Positions 36,805-46,052 of a stretch of DNA of 64,000 bases are shown piece after piece (position 1 is the first letter of the stretch; each line of letters starts with the position of its first letter). Source of the stretch: Agrococcus lahaulensis DSM 17612 (GTDB taxonomy: Bacteria > Actinomycetota > Actinomycetes > Actinomycetales > Microbacteriaceae); assembly GCF_000425105.1 (NCBI RefSeq), contig NZ_KE384303.1:282996-346995 (forward strand), read 5' to 3'. The position numbers and the translations under genes are program-made. Below the pieces are notes generated by a model. The model saw only the letters and a list, made by a program, of their open reading frames with translations. It was not told the origin of the DNA and made no database searches.

Positions 36805-37709
36805 CCCTCATCGCCGTCGTCGGCGCCACCGGCACCGGCAAGACGGCGAGGTCGCTCGCGATCGCCGACGCGGTGGTCGCGCTCGGCGCCCGCGCCGAGA
36901 TCGTCAACTGCGACGCGATGCAGCTCTACCGCGGGATGGACATCGGCACCGCGAAGGCGACCGCCGAGGAGCGACGAGTGCACCCGCACCACCTGCTCGA
37001 CGTGCTCGAGCCATGGCAGGACGCCGCCGTCGCCGCCTACCGCGACGAGGCGGCGCGCGTCATCGCCGGCATCGAGGCCCGCGGCGCCGTGCCGATCCTC
37101 GTGGGCGGCAGCGGGCTGTACGCCTCGAGCGTGCTCTACGCCTTCGAGTTCCCGGCGACCGACGCCGAGCTCCGAGCACGGCTCGAGGCGGAGCTCGAGG
37201 CCGCGGGTGCCGCGGCGATGCACGAGCGCCTGCGCGCGCTCGACCCGGCGGCCGCCGAGGCCATCGGGCCGCACAACGGCCGCCGGCTCGTGCGCGCGCT
37301 CGAAGCGGTGACGCTCACGGGCGAGCCGTTCCGCGTCGGCCTGCCCGACGAGCGCTCGCTCGCGCGGCCAACGATCATCCAGCACGAGCGCGTCGACCGG
37401 GCCGAGCTCGTCGCGCGGCTCGACGAACGGGTGCTCGGGATGTGGCGGCTCGGCATCGTCGACGAGGCGCGAGCGCTCCGGGAGGCAGGCATCGAGCGCG
37501 GCACGACCGCCCAGCAGGCGATCGGCTACCGCCAGGCCCTCGACCAGCTCGACGGCCGGATCACGGCGGTCGAGGCCATCGAGCGCACGCAGGCACTCAC
37601 CCGCCGCTACGCGCGTCGACAGGTGTCGTGGTTCCAGCGCTACCCGGCCGCGCCGTCCGCAGACGCGGCCGAGCTCGCACAGCGCGCGGTCGCTAGCCTG
37701 GGGGGATGA
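36801..37709 (+). CDS. miaA: tRNA dimethylallyltransferase
   Basis: Transfers the dimethylallyl group to A37 of tRNAs reading UNN codons, supplying the substrate of MiaB. 302 residues. P-loop GATGTGKT is at about 8-15, then [41 protein letters not shown] and [15 protein letters not shown] start overlaps the miaB stop; the 3' end carries the dapF -10 and overlaps the dapF start (ATGA). Confidence 0.95.
   Translation: MTLIAVVGATGTGKTARSLAIADAVVALGARAEIVNCDAMQLYRGMDIGTAKATAEERRVHPHHLLDVLEPWQDAAVAAYRDEAARVIAGIEARGAVPILVGGSGLYASSVLYAFEFPATDAELRARLEAELEAAGAAAMHERLRALDPAAAEAIGPHNGRRLVRALEAVTLTGEPFRVGLPDERSLARPTIIQHERVDRAELVARLDERVLGMWRLGIVDEARALREAGIERGTTAQQAIGYRQALDQLDGRITAVEAIERTQALTRRYARRQVSWFQRYPAAPSADAAELAQRAVASLGG
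37694..37699 (+). promoter_or_regulatory. -10 element for dapF inside miaA (leaderless)
   Basis: TAGCCT in the last codons of miaA ends 6 nt before the dapF ATG. Confidence 0.6.
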
Positions 37710-38569
37710 CGATGCACGCCACCGGATTCGCGAAGGGCCACGGCACGGGCAACGACTTCGTGCTCGTCGCCGACCCGGGTGGCGAGCGCCCGCTGCTGCC
37801 GGGCGAGGTGCGCGCGCTCGCCGACCGGCGCTTCGGCATCGGGGGCGACGGGGTCATCCGCGCTGTGCCGGCGGGCCGCACCGGCGACGCGGTGCTCGAC
37901 GCCGCGCCCGAGGGCACGTGGGCGATGGACTACTGGAACGCCGACGGCAGCGCGAGCGAGATGTGCGGCAACGGCGTGCGCGTGTTCGTGCGGTTCCTGC
38001 TCGAGCAGGGGCTCGCCGAGCTGCCGGACGGCGGCTCGATCGACGTGGCGACGCGCGCCGGCGTGAAGCGAGTCGTGCGGCACGGCAGCCTGCTCGCGGT
38101 CGACCTCGGCCCGTTCGAGCTCGGCGGCACGCGGCTCGTGGCCGCAGACGGCCTCGACGTCGCGAGGCCCGGCCTCGACGTCTCGACCGGCAACCCGCAC
38201 GTCGTCGTCGCCCTCGCCGACGCGGCCGAGCTCGACGCGCTCGACCTGCACCGGCCTCCCTCGCTCGACCCCGTCGCCGAGGACGGTGCGAACGTCGAGT
38301 TCGTCGTCCCCGGCGTCATCGCCGACGGCATCGGCTCGATCCGGATGCGCGTGCACGAGCGGGGCGTGGGGGAGACCCTCTCGTGCGGCACGGGTGCCGT
38401 CGCCGCGGCCCTCGCGACCCGGCACTGGTCGGGCGGGGCCGCCGACCGCTGGATCGTCGACGTGCCGGGCGGGCGGCTCGAGGTCGACGTCGACGCCCGC
38501 GGCCACGCATGGCTCACGGGGCCCGCGGAGATCGTCTTCCGCGGGGAGGCGCTCAGTCCGGCGCCGTGA
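37706..38569 (+). CDS. dapF: Diaminopimelate epimerase
   Basis: Converts LL- to meso-diaminopimelate for peptidoglycan and lysine. 287 residues. The two catalytic cysteines are C87 in EMCGNGVR and C227 in [21 protein letters not shown] is at 11-20. ATG at 37706 fits the leaderless promoter; a second ATG lies six bases on. The miaB-miaA-dapF-hflX order is typical of actinobacteria. Its 3' end overlaps the convergent methyltransferase gene by 17 bp. Confidence 0.95.
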   Translation: MTMHATGFAKGHGTGNDFVLVADPGGERPLLPGEVRALADRRFGIGGDGVIRAVPAGRTGDAVLDAAPEGTWAMDYWNADGSASEMCGNGVRVFVRFLLEQGLAELPDGGSIDVATRAGVKRVVRHGSLLAVDLGPFELGGTRLVAADGLDVARPGLDVSTGNPHVVVALADAAELDALDLHRPPSLDPVAEDGANVEFVVPGVIADGIGSIRMRVHERGVGETLSCGTGAVAAALATRHWSGGAADRWIVDVPGGRLEVDVDARGHAWLTGPAEIVFRGEALSPAP

Positions 38570-39158
38570 CGGCGATGATGCGGTACGTCTTCCTGGAGTC
38601 GGCGCGCTCGACGTCGAAGCCGGCGAAGCGCTCCTGCAGCCAGCGCAACAGCGAGTCGGCGCCGAGGTGCTTCTGCACGACGAGCCACGCCGTCGCGCCC
38701 GGCACGAGCCGCGGGATCCACGCCTCGAGCAGCTCGTGCAGCTGCTGCTTGCCGATGCGGATCGGCGGGTTCGACCAGATCGCGTCGAAGCGCACATCGG
38801 CAGGAACGCGCTCTGGCATCGACGGCACGATGTTCGATAGACTGAGCAGCTCGGCATTCCGCTCCACGAGCGAGAGCGCTCGGGCGTTGACATCGACGGC
38901 CCAGACACGGGCATCGGGGGAGCGGAGCGCGAGCGTCGCGGCGATCGGCCCCCACCCGCAGCCGAGGTCGAGCAGCTCGCCCGTCGCGGGCGGCGCGGGC
39001 ACGGCGTCGAGCAGCACCGCGGTGCCGACGTCGAGGCGGTCGCCGGAGAAGACGCCGGCGGCGGTCACCATCTCCCGCTCTCGACCCGCGATCGGCACCC
39101 GGAGCGTCCGGACCGACTCGGGCGCGGCAGGATCGGGCGAGAAGTAGTGGTCCGACAC
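38553..39158 (-). CDS. Class I SAM-dependent methyltransferase, RsmC-like
   Basis: A 201-residue methyltransferase. The SAM motif is [16 protein letters not shown], with acidic residue in [11 protein letters not shown], and catalytic NPPIR as in 16S rRNA m2G1207 methyltransferases. [11 protein letters not shown] near the start also fits RsmC C-terminal domains. GTG at 39158 is supported by the minus-strand TACTGT 7 nt upstream. Lies between dapF and hflX on the opposite strand. Confidence 0.85.
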   Translation of the reverse strand: MSDHYFSPDPAAPESVRTLRVPIAGREREMVTAAGVFSGDRLDVGTAVLLDAVPAPPATGELLDLGCGWGPIAATLALRSPDARVWAVDVNARALSLVERNAELLSLSNIVPSMPERVPADVRFDAIWSNPPIRIGKQQLHELLEAWIPRLVPGATAWLVVQKHLGADSLLRWLQERFAGFDVERADSRKTYRIIAVTAPD

Positions 39159-39165
39159 GGATCCG

Positions 39166-39171
39166 ACAGTA
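39166..39171 (-). promoter_or_regulatory. -10 element, RsmC-like gene (leaderless)
   Basis: TACTGT on the minus strand ends 7 nt before the GTG at 39158. It overlaps the region where the divergent hflX promoter must lie. Confidence 0.5.
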
Positions 39172-39187
39172 CAGAAGGAAGCAACGC

Positions 39188-40687
39188 ATGGCAGAAGCCC
39201 AGGACGGCACCGAGAGCGGGCGCGCGATGGAGCGCATCCTCGCGTGGGCCGAGCCCGGCGAGAGCGAGCTGCTCTCGGCGCGCGCGCAGGCGCTGCAGGA
39301 CGATGACGCGCCGAGCGACCTCGACGGCGATCAGCTCGACCGCGAGGAGCGCGCGGCGCTCCGGCGCGTCGACGGCCTGCGCACCGAGCTCGAGGACGTC
39401 ACCGAGGTCGAGTACCGGCAGCTGCGGCTCGAGAACGTCGTGCTCGTGGGCGTCTACAGCGGCAATGCGGAGGACGCCGAGAACTCGCTGCGCGAGCTCG
39501 CGGCGCTCGCCGAGACGGCAGGCGCTCGCGTGCTCGACGGCGTCCTCCAGCGGCGCCCGAACCCCGACCCGGCGACGTACGTGGGCCGCGGCAAGGCGGA
39601 GGAGCTCGCCGCGATGGTGAAGGAGCTCGGCGCCGACACGGTCGTCGCCGACAGCGAGCTCTCGCCGAGCCAGCGGCGCGCGCTCGAGGACCGCGTGAAG
39701 GTCAAGGTCATCGACCGCACCGCCGTCATCCTCGACATCTTCAGCCAGCACGCGAAGAGCCGGGAGGGCAAGGCGCAGGTCGAGCTCGCGCAGCTCGAGT
39801 ACCTGCTCCCGCGCCTGCGCGGCTGGGGCGAGTCGATGTCGCGCCAGGCCGGAGGACAGGTGGGCGGGCAGGGCGCAGGCATGGGCTCGCGCGGTCCCGG
39901 TGAGACGAAGATCGAGCTCGATCGCCGGCGCATCCACTCGCGCATGGCACGGCTGCGCAAGCAGATCAAGGGCTTCGCTCCCGCGCGCCAGGCCAAGCGG
40001 GCCAACCGCGACCGCAACGAGGTGCCGAGCGTCGCGATCGCCGGCTACACGAACGCCGGGAAGTCGAGCCTGCTCAACCGCATCACCGGCGCGGGCGTGC
40101 TCGTCGAGAACGCGCTGTTCGCGACGCTCGACGCGACCGTGCGCCGAGCGGAGACGCCCGACGGCCGCGAGTTCACGATCGCCGACACCGTCGGCTTCGT
40201 GCGCGACCTGCCGCACCAGCTCGTCGAGGCGTTCCGCTCGACGCTCGAGGAGGTCGCGGAGTCGGACGTGATCGTGCACGTCGTCGACGCGAGCCACCCG
40301 GACCCCGCGTCGCAGATCGCGACCGTGCGGGACGTGCTGGGGGAGACGGGCGCCCGCTCGATCCCCGAGATCGTCGTGTTCAACAAGGCCGATCTCGTGA
40401 GCGACGACGAGCGGCTCGTGCTGCGGGGTCTGCAGCCCGACGCCGTCTTCGCCTCCGCCCGCACGGGCGAGGGCGTCGACGAGATTCTCGAGCGCATCGC
40501 CGAGCTGCTGCCGCGGCCCGACGTCGCCGTCTCGCTGCTCGTGCCGTTCGATCGGGGCGACATCATCGCGATGCTGCACGACCGCTTCGAGGTGCTGCGC
40601 GAGGACTACGAGGCCGAGGGCACGCGCGTCGAGGCGATGGTGAGCGAGGCTGCCGTCGGGCAGCTCGCGGAGTTCGTGGTCGCCTAG
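39188..40687 (+). CDS. hflX: GTPase HflX
   Basis: Ribosome-associated GTPase that rescues stalled or stressed ribosomes. 499 residues. An actinobacterial N-terminal extension precedes the HflX domain. RGPGETKIELDRRRI introduces the coiled coil, then G1 GYTNAGKSSLLN, G3 ADTVGFVRDLPHQLVEAF, and G4 NKAD. ATG has AAGGAA 7 nt upstream. Convergent with lexA, separated by a long inverted repeat. Confidence 0.95.
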   Translation: MAEAQDGTESGRAMERILAWAEPGESELLSARAQALQDDDAPSDLDGDQLDREERAALRRVDGLRTELEDVTEVEYRQLRLENVVLVGVYSGNAEDAENSLRELAALAETAGARVLDGVLQRRPNPDPATYVGRGKAEELAAMVKELGADTVVADSELSPSQRRALEDRVKVKVIDRTAVILDIFSQHAKSREGKAQVELAQLEYLLPRLRGWGESMSRQAGGQVGGQGAGMGSRGPGETKIELDRRRIHSRMARLRKQIKGFAPARQAKRANRDRNEVPSVAIAGYTNAGKSSLLNRITGAGVLVENALFATLDATVRRAETPDGREFTIADTVGFVRDLPHQLVEAFRSTLEEVAESDVIVHVVDASHPDPASQIATVRDVLGETGARSIPEIVVFNKADLVSDDERLVLRGLQPDAVFASARTGEGVDEILERIAELLPRPDVAVSLLVPFDRGDIIAMLHDRFEVLREDYEAEGTRVEAMVSEAAVGQLAEFVVA

Positions 40688-40697
40688 ATCTCGATGC

Positions 40698-40776
40698 GGC
40701 GGCCTGCGGCCGCCTACTCCATCTTGCGCCCTTCGGACTCAACGCCGCTGCGCGGCATTGAGTCCTTCGGGCGCAA
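40698..40776. terminator. Two hairpins between convergent hflX and lexA
   Basis: A perfect 7-bp stem (GGCGGCC/GGCCGCC, 40698-40714, 3-nt loop) is followed by a long inverted repeat. Arms 40724-40748 and 40752-40776 are 25 nt each, with four mismatched positions, three of them together. The right arm ends one base before the lexA stop. The position suits a bidirectional terminator; the size also fits a REP-like element. Confidence 0.7.
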
Positions 40777-41400
40777 CTACACCGCGCGGAGCACCGCGAC
40801 GACGCGGCCGAGCACCTCGGCCTCGTCGCCGAGGATCGGCTCGAACGCCGAGTTGCGCGGCAGCAGCCACGTGTGGCCGTCGCGCTGCTTGAACACCTTG
40901 ACGGTCGCCTCGCCGTCGAGCATCGCCGCGACGATGTCGCCGTTCACCGCGTCGCGCTGCTGGCGCACGACGACCCAGTCGCCGTCGCAGATGGCCGCGT
41001 CGATCATCGAGTCGCCGACGACCTGCAGCATGAAGAGCTCGCCGGAGCCGACGAGCTGCTTCGGGAGCGGGAACACGTCGTCGACCTGCTCCTCGGCCGT
41101 GATCGGGATGCCCGCGGCGATGCGGCCGACGAGCGGCACGAAGGCGGCCTGCTGGATCGAGCCGACCGACTCGTCGACGTCATCGTCGACGAGCACCTCG
41201 ATCGTGCGAGGCCTGGCCGGGTCGCGGCGGATGCAGCCTGCGAGCTCGAGCTGCCCGAGCTGGTGCGTGACGCTCGAGAGCGAGGAGAGGCCCACCGCGT
41301 CGCCGATCTCGCGGTAGCTCGGCGGATACCCGCGCTGCTTCACGGCGCGCTGGATCACCTGCAGGATCGCCTGCTGCTTCTCGGTGAGCTGCCTCGTCAT
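40777..41400 (-). CDS. lexA: SOS repressor LexA
   Basis: Represses DNA-damage genes and cleaves itself when stimulated by RecA filaments. 207 residues. The N-terminal winged HTH includes [16 protein letters not shown]. The cleavage site Ala-Gly is A96-G97 in GRIAAGIPI, catalytic S131 is in VVGDSMID and K168 in ATVKVF. A LexA-like box lies about 50-65 bp upstream, so it is probably autoregulated. Diverges from the LysM gene. Confidence 0.97.
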   Translation of the reverse strand: MTRQLTEKQQAILQVIQRAVKQRGYPPSYREIGDAVGLSSLSSVTHQLGQLELAGCIRRDPARPRTIEVLVDDDVDESVGSIQQAAFVPLVGRIAAGIPITAEEQVDDVFPLPKQLVGSGELFMLQVVGDSMIDAAICDGDWVVVRQQRDAVNGDIVAAMLDGEATVKVFKQRDGHTWLLPRNSAFEPILGDEAEVLGRVVAVLRAV

Positions 41401-41450
41401 CGTTGCCCCGATCCCCGCGTGTCAGTGGTGCCTGATGGACTCCTGGTGGT

Positions 41451-41466
41451 TCGAAAGCGTATCCGA
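41451..41466 (-). promoter_or_regulatory. Probable LexA box for lexA
   Basis: TCGAAAGCGTATCCGA (plus-strand reading) keeps the TCGAA-N6-TTCGA spacing with one changed base in the right half. It lies 51-66 bp before the lexA start. Confidence 0.55.
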
Positions 41467-41525
41467 GAGGGCGCCCGGATCAAACGCACGTTCGAGCGAG
41501 TCGTGGAGAAATCTGCAAGACGGGG

Positions 41526-41558
41526 TTGACGCGTGCGGCAGTTCGAAACTACATTCGA
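41526..41558 (+). promoter_or_regulatory. Promoter with overlapping LexA box, LysM gene
   Basis: TTGACG (41526-41531) and TACATT (41550-41555) are 18 bp apart. TCGAAACTACATTCGA (41543-41558) is a 16-bp dyad with perfect TCGAA...TTCGA half-sites covering the -10, so LexA would occlude it. Confidence 0.7.
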
Positions 41559-41639
41559 AACAGAGATCCGCAGCCGGTGCTCCCGGCCGAGCGCCGGCTG
41601 CGGATCCCAGTCCTCGGACTGGATCGAGAGGAGGCACTC

Positions 41640-42005
41640 ATGACCGCCATCGCCACCGCCACCACCGCTGGCGCCGCACCGATGCCGCGCCTGCGCATGA
41701 CCGCGCGCGGCCGCCGCGCCCTCGCCATGCTCGTCGCCGCACCCGTGCTCGCCGTCGGCGCGCTCGCGGGCGCCGGCCTCATCGGCGATGCCGTCACCGG
41801 TGCCGTCGCCTCCTCCTCGACCTCGACCGCCGACTTCGAGCACATCACCGTCGTGCCCGGCCAGTCGCTGTGGCAGATCGCCGAGGCCATCGCGCCCGAG
41901 GCCGACCCGCGCGACGTCATCGCCGAGATCGAGCTCCTCAACGGCATCGCGGGCGCGATCCAGCCCGGCGAGCGGCTCGCGATCCCCGCGCGGTACGCCG
42001 ACTGA
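41640..42005 (+). CDS. LysM-domain SOS cell-division inhibitor (YneA/Rv2719c-like)
   Basis: A 121-residue protein with one membrane segment (about 27-50), a Ser/Thr linker, and a C-terminal LysM domain (about 68-116: ITVVPGQSLWQIAEAI ... IQPGERLAIP). Divergent from lexA and headed by a LexA box, exactly as YneA in Bacillus and the Rv2719c-type gene of mycobacteria, which delay septation after DNA damage. ATG has GAGAGGAGG upstream. The family assignment by architecture and position is good; the inhibitory role is inferred. Confidence 0.82.
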   Translation: MTAIATATTAGAAPMPRLRMTARGRRALAMLVAAPVLAVGALAGAGLIGDAVTGAVASSSTSTADFEHITVVPGQSLWQIAEAIAPEADPRDVIAEIELLNGIAGAIQPGERLAIPARYAD

Positions 42006-42058
42006 CCAGCACGCCCGGACCGGCTGGCTCGCGCGGGCGACGGCATCCGCCGAAGTCC

Positions 42059-42064
42059 TAGGCT
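42059..42064 (+). promoter_or_regulatory. -10 element, hisC (leaderless)
   Basis: TAGGCT ends 6 nt before the GTG at 42071. Confidence 0.6.
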
Positions 42065-42070
42065 GGATCG

Positions 42071-43150
42071 GTGACGAGCCTCGATGACCTCCCGATCCGC
42101 GACGACCTCCGCGGCCTGACGCCCTACGGCGCACCGCAGCTCGAGGTGCCCGTGCGGCTCAACGTCAACGAGAACGCCTACCGGGTGCCCGAGGAGGTCG
42201 CGCTCGACATCGTCCAGGAGGTCGCGCGCGCGCTGCCCGACGCGAACCGCTACCCCGACCGCGAGTTCGACGAGCTGCGCCGCTCCTTCGCGCGCTACCT
42301 CGGGCACGGCGTGACGCCCGAGCAGATCTGGGCGGGCAACGGCTCGAACGAGGTGCTCCAGCACGTGCTGCAGGCCTTCGGCGGGCCGGGTCGCACCCTG
42401 CTGTCGTTCACGCCTACCTACTCGATGTATCCGCTGCTCGCGCAGGGCGTGGGGATGCGGTGGGTCCCGGTGCCGAGGGACGAGGGCTTCACTGTCGGCC
42501 TCGAGACCGTCCGCGCGGCGATCGCGGAGCACGACCCCGACATCGTCTTCCTCTGCTCGCCGAACAACCCGACCGGCACGGCGATCGACCTCGAGACGAT
42601 CGAGGCGGCCGCCGAGGCGGCGCGCGGCATCGTGCTCGTCGACGAGGCCTACGCCGAGTTCGCCCGGGATCGCGACCGCACGGCGCTCACGCTGCTCGAC
42701 CGGCACCCGCGGCTGCTTGTCTCCCGCACGATGAGCAAGGCGTTCGCGTTCGCCGGCATGCGGGTCGGCTATCTCGCCGCGCACCCCGCGGTCATCGACG
42801 CGCTCCGCCTCGTGCGGCTGCCGTACCACCTCTCGGCGATCACGCAGGCTGCGGCCGTGGCGGCACTGCGCCACAGCGACGTCATGCTCTCGCGCGTCGA
42901 CGACCTGCGCGCCCAGCGCGACCGCATGGTCGAGGAGCTCTCCCGGCTCGGCTACCGCCCCTACCCCTCGGACGCGAACTTCGTGCTCGTCGCCGGCGTC
43001 GACGAGCCGCAGGCGACCTTCCGCGCCCTGCTCGACCGCGGCATCCTCGTGCGCGACGTCGGGCTGCCCGGCACGCTCCGCATCACCGCCGGCACGAGGG
43101 CCGAGACGAGCGCGCTGCTGGCCGCGATGGCCGAGCTGCGGCCCGAGTAG
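42071..43150 (+). CDS. hisC: Histidinol-phosphate aminotransferase
   Basis: PLP enzyme converting imidazole-acetol phosphate and glutamate to histidinol phosphate. 359 residues. LNVNENAY is at about 30-37, SPNNPTGT at 163-170, DEAYAEF at 191-197, and the PLP lysine is K223 in RTMSKAFAFAGMR. First gene of hisC-hisB-hisH-priA. hisD, which often precedes it, is not here. Confidence 0.94.
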   Translation: MTSLDDLPIRDDLRGLTPYGAPQLEVPVRLNVNENAYRVPEEVALDIVQEVARALPDANRYPDREFDELRRSFARYLGHGVTPEQIWAGNGSNEVLQHVLQAFGGPGRTLLSFTPTYSMYPLLAQGVGMRWVPVPRDEGFTVGLETVRAAIAEHDPDIVFLCSPNNPTGTAIDLETIEAAAEAARGIVLVDEAYAEFARDRDRTALTLLDRHPRLLVSRTMSKAFAFAGMRVGYLAAHPAVIDALRLVRLPYHLSAITQAAAVAALRHSDVMLSRVDDLRAQRDRMVEELSRLGYRPYPSDANFVLVAGVDEPQATFRALLDRGILVRDVGLPGTLRITAGTRAETSALLAAMAELRPE

Positions 43151-43153
43151 GAT
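43148..43153 (+). promoter_or_regulatory. -10-like hexamer overlapping the hisC stop, before hisB
   Basis: TAGGAT ends 6 nt before the hisB ATG; its first three bases are the hisC stop codon. GAAGG in the gap could also serve as a ribosome-binding site, so this may simply be operon structure. Confidence 0.45.
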
Positions 43154-43159
43154 CGAAGG

Positions 43160-43759
43160 ATGCCCCGCACCGCAACCATCGAGCGCACGACGAGCGAGTC
43201 GAGCATCCGCCTGAGCGTCGACCTCGACGGCACGGGCGCCTCCTCGATCTCGACGACGGTGCCCTTCTACGACCACATGCTGACCGCGTTCTCGAAGCAC
43301 TCGCTCATCGACCTGACGGTCGAGGCGAGCGGCGACACCGACATCGACGCGCACCACACGGTCGAGGACACCGCGATCGCGCTCGGCCTCGCCCTCGGCG
43401 AGGCGCTCGGCGACAAGCGGGGCGTGCGCCGCTACGGCGACGCGACCGTGCCGCTCGACGAGGCGCTCGCGCGCGCGGTCGTCGACCTCTCGGGCCGGCC
43501 GTTCCTCGTGCACTCCGGCGAGCCCGCGGGCTTCGAGCTGCACCGCATCGGCGGGCACTTCACGGGCTCCCTCGTGCGCCACGCGTTCGAGGCCATCGCG
43601 CTCAACGCGCGGCTGACCGCGCACGTCGAGGTGCTCGCGGGCCGCGACCCGCACCACATCGCTGAGGCGGAGTTCAAGGCCTTCGCGCGCGCGATGCGCG
43701 TCGCGGTCGAGCCCGACCCGCGCGTGACCGGCGTCCCGTCGACGAAGGGCGCACTGTGA
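43160..43759 (+). CDS. hisB: Imidazoleglycerol-phosphate dehydratase
   Basis: Manganese enzyme of histidine synthesis that dehydrates imidazoleglycerol phosphate. 199 residues, monofunctional. Metal motifs are [14 protein letters not shown] and [16 protein letters not shown], plus the FYDHML segment near residue 35. Stop overlaps the hisH start (GTGA). Confidence 0.96.
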   Translation: MPRTATIERTTSESSIRLSVDLDGTGASSISTTVPFYDHMLTAFSKHSLIDLTVEASGDTDIDAHHTVEDTAIALGLALGEALGDKRGVRRYGDATVPLDEALARAVVDLSGRPFLVHSGEPAGFELHRIGGHFTGSLVRHAFEAIALNARLTAHVEVLAGRDPHHIAEAEFKAFARAMRVAVEPDPRVTGVPSTKGAL

Positions 43760-44394
43760 CCGCCCAGCGCAAGCGCGTCGCGCTGCTCGACTACGGGCTC
43801 GGCAACGTCCACTCGGCCGCGAAGGCGCTCGAGGCGGCCGGCGCCGACGTGCGCCTGACGGCCGACCGCACCGCGATCATGGAGGCCGACGGCCTCGTCG
43901 TGCCCGGCGTCGGCTCGATGGCCGCGTGCATGGAGGGCATCCAGGCGATCCACGGCGGCGAGCTCATCGGCCGACGGCTCGCGGGCAGCCGGCCCGTGCT
44001 CGGCATCTGCGTGGGCATGCAGGTGCTGTTCTCCTCGGGCGAGGAGGGCGGCGGCGACACCCGCGGCCTCGACGAGTGGCCGGGCACCGTGCGCCGCCTG
44101 CGCGCCGACGTGCTGCCGCACATGGGCTGGGCGCAGGTCGAGGCGCCGGAGCACTCCCAGCTCTTCGCCGGCCTCGCCGACGAGCGCTTCTACTTCGTCC
44201 ACTCCTACGGCGTCACCGAGTGGGGGCTCGACCCCGAACCGCGCATGCGCCAGCCCGCCGTCACGTGGGCCGAGCACGGCGAGCGGTTCATCGCCGCCGT
44301 CGAGAACGGCCCGCTCGCGGCGACGCAGTTCCACCCCGAGAAGTCGGGCGAGGCAGGCGTGCGCCTGCTCGAGAACTGGGTCCGCGGGCTCTGA
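43756..44394 (+). CDS. hisH: Imidazole glycerol phosphate synthase, glutaminase subunit
   Basis: Class I glutamine amidotransferase that feeds ammonia to HisF. 212 residues. Catalytic triad C85 in GICVGMQ, H193 and E195 in [10 protein letters not shown]; oxyanion segment PGVGSM at about 50-55. hisF, its partner, is not in this window. GTG overlaps hisB. Confidence 0.95.
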   Translation: MTAQRKRVALLDYGLGNVHSAAKALEAAGADVRLTADRTAIMEADGLVVPGVGSMAACMEGIQAIHGGELIGRRLAGSRPVLGICVGMQVLFSSGEEGGGDTRGLDEWPGTVRRLRADVLPHMGWAQVEAPEHSQLFAGLADERFYFVHSYGVTEWGLDPEPRMRQPAVTWAEHGERFIAAVENGPLAATQFHPEKSGEAGVRLLENWVRGL

Positions 44395-44453
44395 TCCACC
44401 CCGGCCGCCGGCGCGACCGCGCCGCGGCCACCGTCCGGAAGGCAACGCATCCC

Positions 44454-45203
44454 ATGACCGACTTCAACCAGTCGCCCAAGCTGCAGCTGCTGCCCGCGAT
44501 CGACGTCGCCGGCGGCAAGGCGGTGCGGCTCACGCAGGGCAAGGCGGGCACCGAGACCTCGTTCGGGAGCCCCGTCGACGCCGCGGAGGACTGGATCCGG
44601 CAGGGCGCGGAGTGGCTGCACCTCGTCGACCTCGACGCGGCATTCGGCCGCGGCGACAACCGCGCCGTGATCCGCAAGGTCATCAAGGCGGCGAAGGGCC
44701 GCGTCAACGTCGAGCTCTCCGGCGGCATCCGCGACGAGGCCTCGCTCGAGGCGGCCCTCGCGACCGGCGTCAAGCGCATCAACCTCGGCACCGCGGCGCT
44801 CGAGAACCCCGAGTGGACCGCATCCGTCATCGCCGAGTACGGCGACCAGATCGCCGTCGGGCTCGACGTGCGCGGCACGACGCTCGCCGCGCGCGGCTGG
44901 ACCGAGGACGGCGGCGACCTGTGGCACGTGCTCGACCGGCTCGAGGCCGCCGGCTGCAGCCGCTACGTCGTCACCGACGTGACGAAGGACGGCACCCTCA
45001 AGGGGCCGAACCTCGAGCTGCTGCGGCAGGTCGGCGAGCGCACGCAGAAGCCGATCGTCGCCTCCGGCGGCGTCGCGAGCCTCGACGACATCGCGGCGCT
45101 TCGCGAGCTCGTGCCGCACGGGGTCGAGGGCGCGATCGTCGGCAAGGCGCTCTACGCGGGCGCGTTCACGCTCGCGGCGGCGCTCGACGTCGCGGGCCAG
45201 TAG
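44454..45203 (+). CDS. priA: Bifunctional phosphoribosyl isomerase PriA (HisA/TrpF)
   Basis: TIM-barrel isomerase serving histidine (ProFAR) and, in actinobacteria lacking trpF, tryptophan (PRA) synthesis. 249 residues. [15 protein letters not shown] lies at the N-terminus, [11 protein letters not shown] carries the first catalytic aspartate region, LSGGIRDE is the phosphate loop, and [14 protein letters not shown] carries the second aspartate. The bifunctional call is based on lineage and these actinobacterial PriA segments. The ATG has GGAAGG 12 nt upstream, rather far. Confidence 0.9.
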   Translation: MTDFNQSPKLQLLPAIDVAGGKAVRLTQGKAGTETSFGSPVDAAEDWIRQGAEWLHLVDLDAAFGRGDNRAVIRKVIKAAKGRVNVELSGGIRDEASLEAALATGVKRINLGTAALENPEWTASVIAEYGDQIAVGLDVRGTTLAARGWTEDGGDLWHVLDRLEAAGCSRYVVTDVTKDGTLKGPNLELLRQVGERTQKPIVASGGVASLDDIAALRELVPHGVEGAIVGKALYAGAFTLAAALDVAGQ

Positions 45204-45206
45204 CCG

Positions 45207-46040
45207 ATGCCGGGCCCGACGCCCGGCCGCGACGCCGACTCGGCCGGCCGCCCCTGGGCGGGGCGCTCGTTCCACCACCACCACTCGACCTACGCGGGCG
45301 ACGACGGCTCGGCGCCCGAGGGCTACCTCGAGGCGGTGCGCGCGCTCGTCGAGGGGAGCGGGGCCCGCGGCGCGGTCGTCGCGGCGCTCCGCGGGCAGCG
45401 CGTGCTCGTGCCGCTGCTCGCGGCGGCGGGGGAGACGGGCGTCGACGAGCGCGGTCGCACGGTCGACAAGACGCAGGAGCTCTCGATCGTGACCGTGCAG
45501 GGCCCCGACGGCGCGCCGATCCTGCCGATGTTCTCGCACGTGCAGGCGATGCAGTCGTGGAACGCCGCCGCGCGGCCGGTGCCCTCGAGCGTGCAGCGCG
45601 CCGCGGCCGCCGCCCTCGACGGGCCCGCGCGCATCGTGCTCGACCCGGGCTCGGCGAGCGAGTTCGTGCTCGGCCGCACGATGCTCGAGGCGATGCTGAC
45701 GGATGCGCCGTGGTCGTGGGGCGCGGAGGATCCCGCCGTGCACGAGGCCGTCCTCGACGCGCTCTTCGCGCAGCCCGCGGTGCAGGGCGTCGTGCTCGCG
45801 ACCGGCGACCCGCTGTGCCGGCTCGCGGGCGCCGACCTCGAGGTGCACGCGCTCGTCGACGGCTCGGCGGATGCCGCCGAGCAGGTCGGCCGCGCGGCGC
45901 GCGCGCTCGGCGAGGCCGAGGTGCTGCGCGCGGGGGTCGAGAGCCTCGCGCTGCGCGTGCACCGCTGGGACGGCGGAGCCTCGCGGCTGCCGCTCTCGGC
46001 GCCGCCGCTCGCGGCGGTCACCCGCGCCGAGCGGCCCTGA
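45207..46040 (+). CDS. SseB-family protein
   Basis: A 277-residue protein with SseB N-terminal domain features: YLEAVRALVEG then VLVPLLAAAGE, PILPMFSHVQAMQSWN, and ARIVLDPGSASEFVLGR. A His-rich FHHHHSTYAG precedes the domain. SseB-like genes regularly follow priA in actinobacteria but their function is unknown. It starts 3 bp after the priA stop, so is probably co-transcribed. Confidence 0.82.
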   Translation: MPGPTPGRDADSAGRPWAGRSFHHHHSTYAGDDGSAPEGYLEAVRALVEGSGARGAVVAALRGQRVLVPLLAAAGETGVDERGRTVDKTQELSIVTVQGPDGAPILPMFSHVQAMQSWNAAARPVPSSVQRAAAAALDGPARIVLDPGSASEFVLGRTMLEAMLTDAPWSWGAEDPAVHEAVLDALFAQPAVQGVVLATGDPLCRLAGADLEVHALVDGSADAAEQVGRAARALGEAEVLRAGVESLALRVHRWDGGASRLPLSAPPLAAVTRAERP

Positions 46041-46052
46041 GCCGACCGGCCG

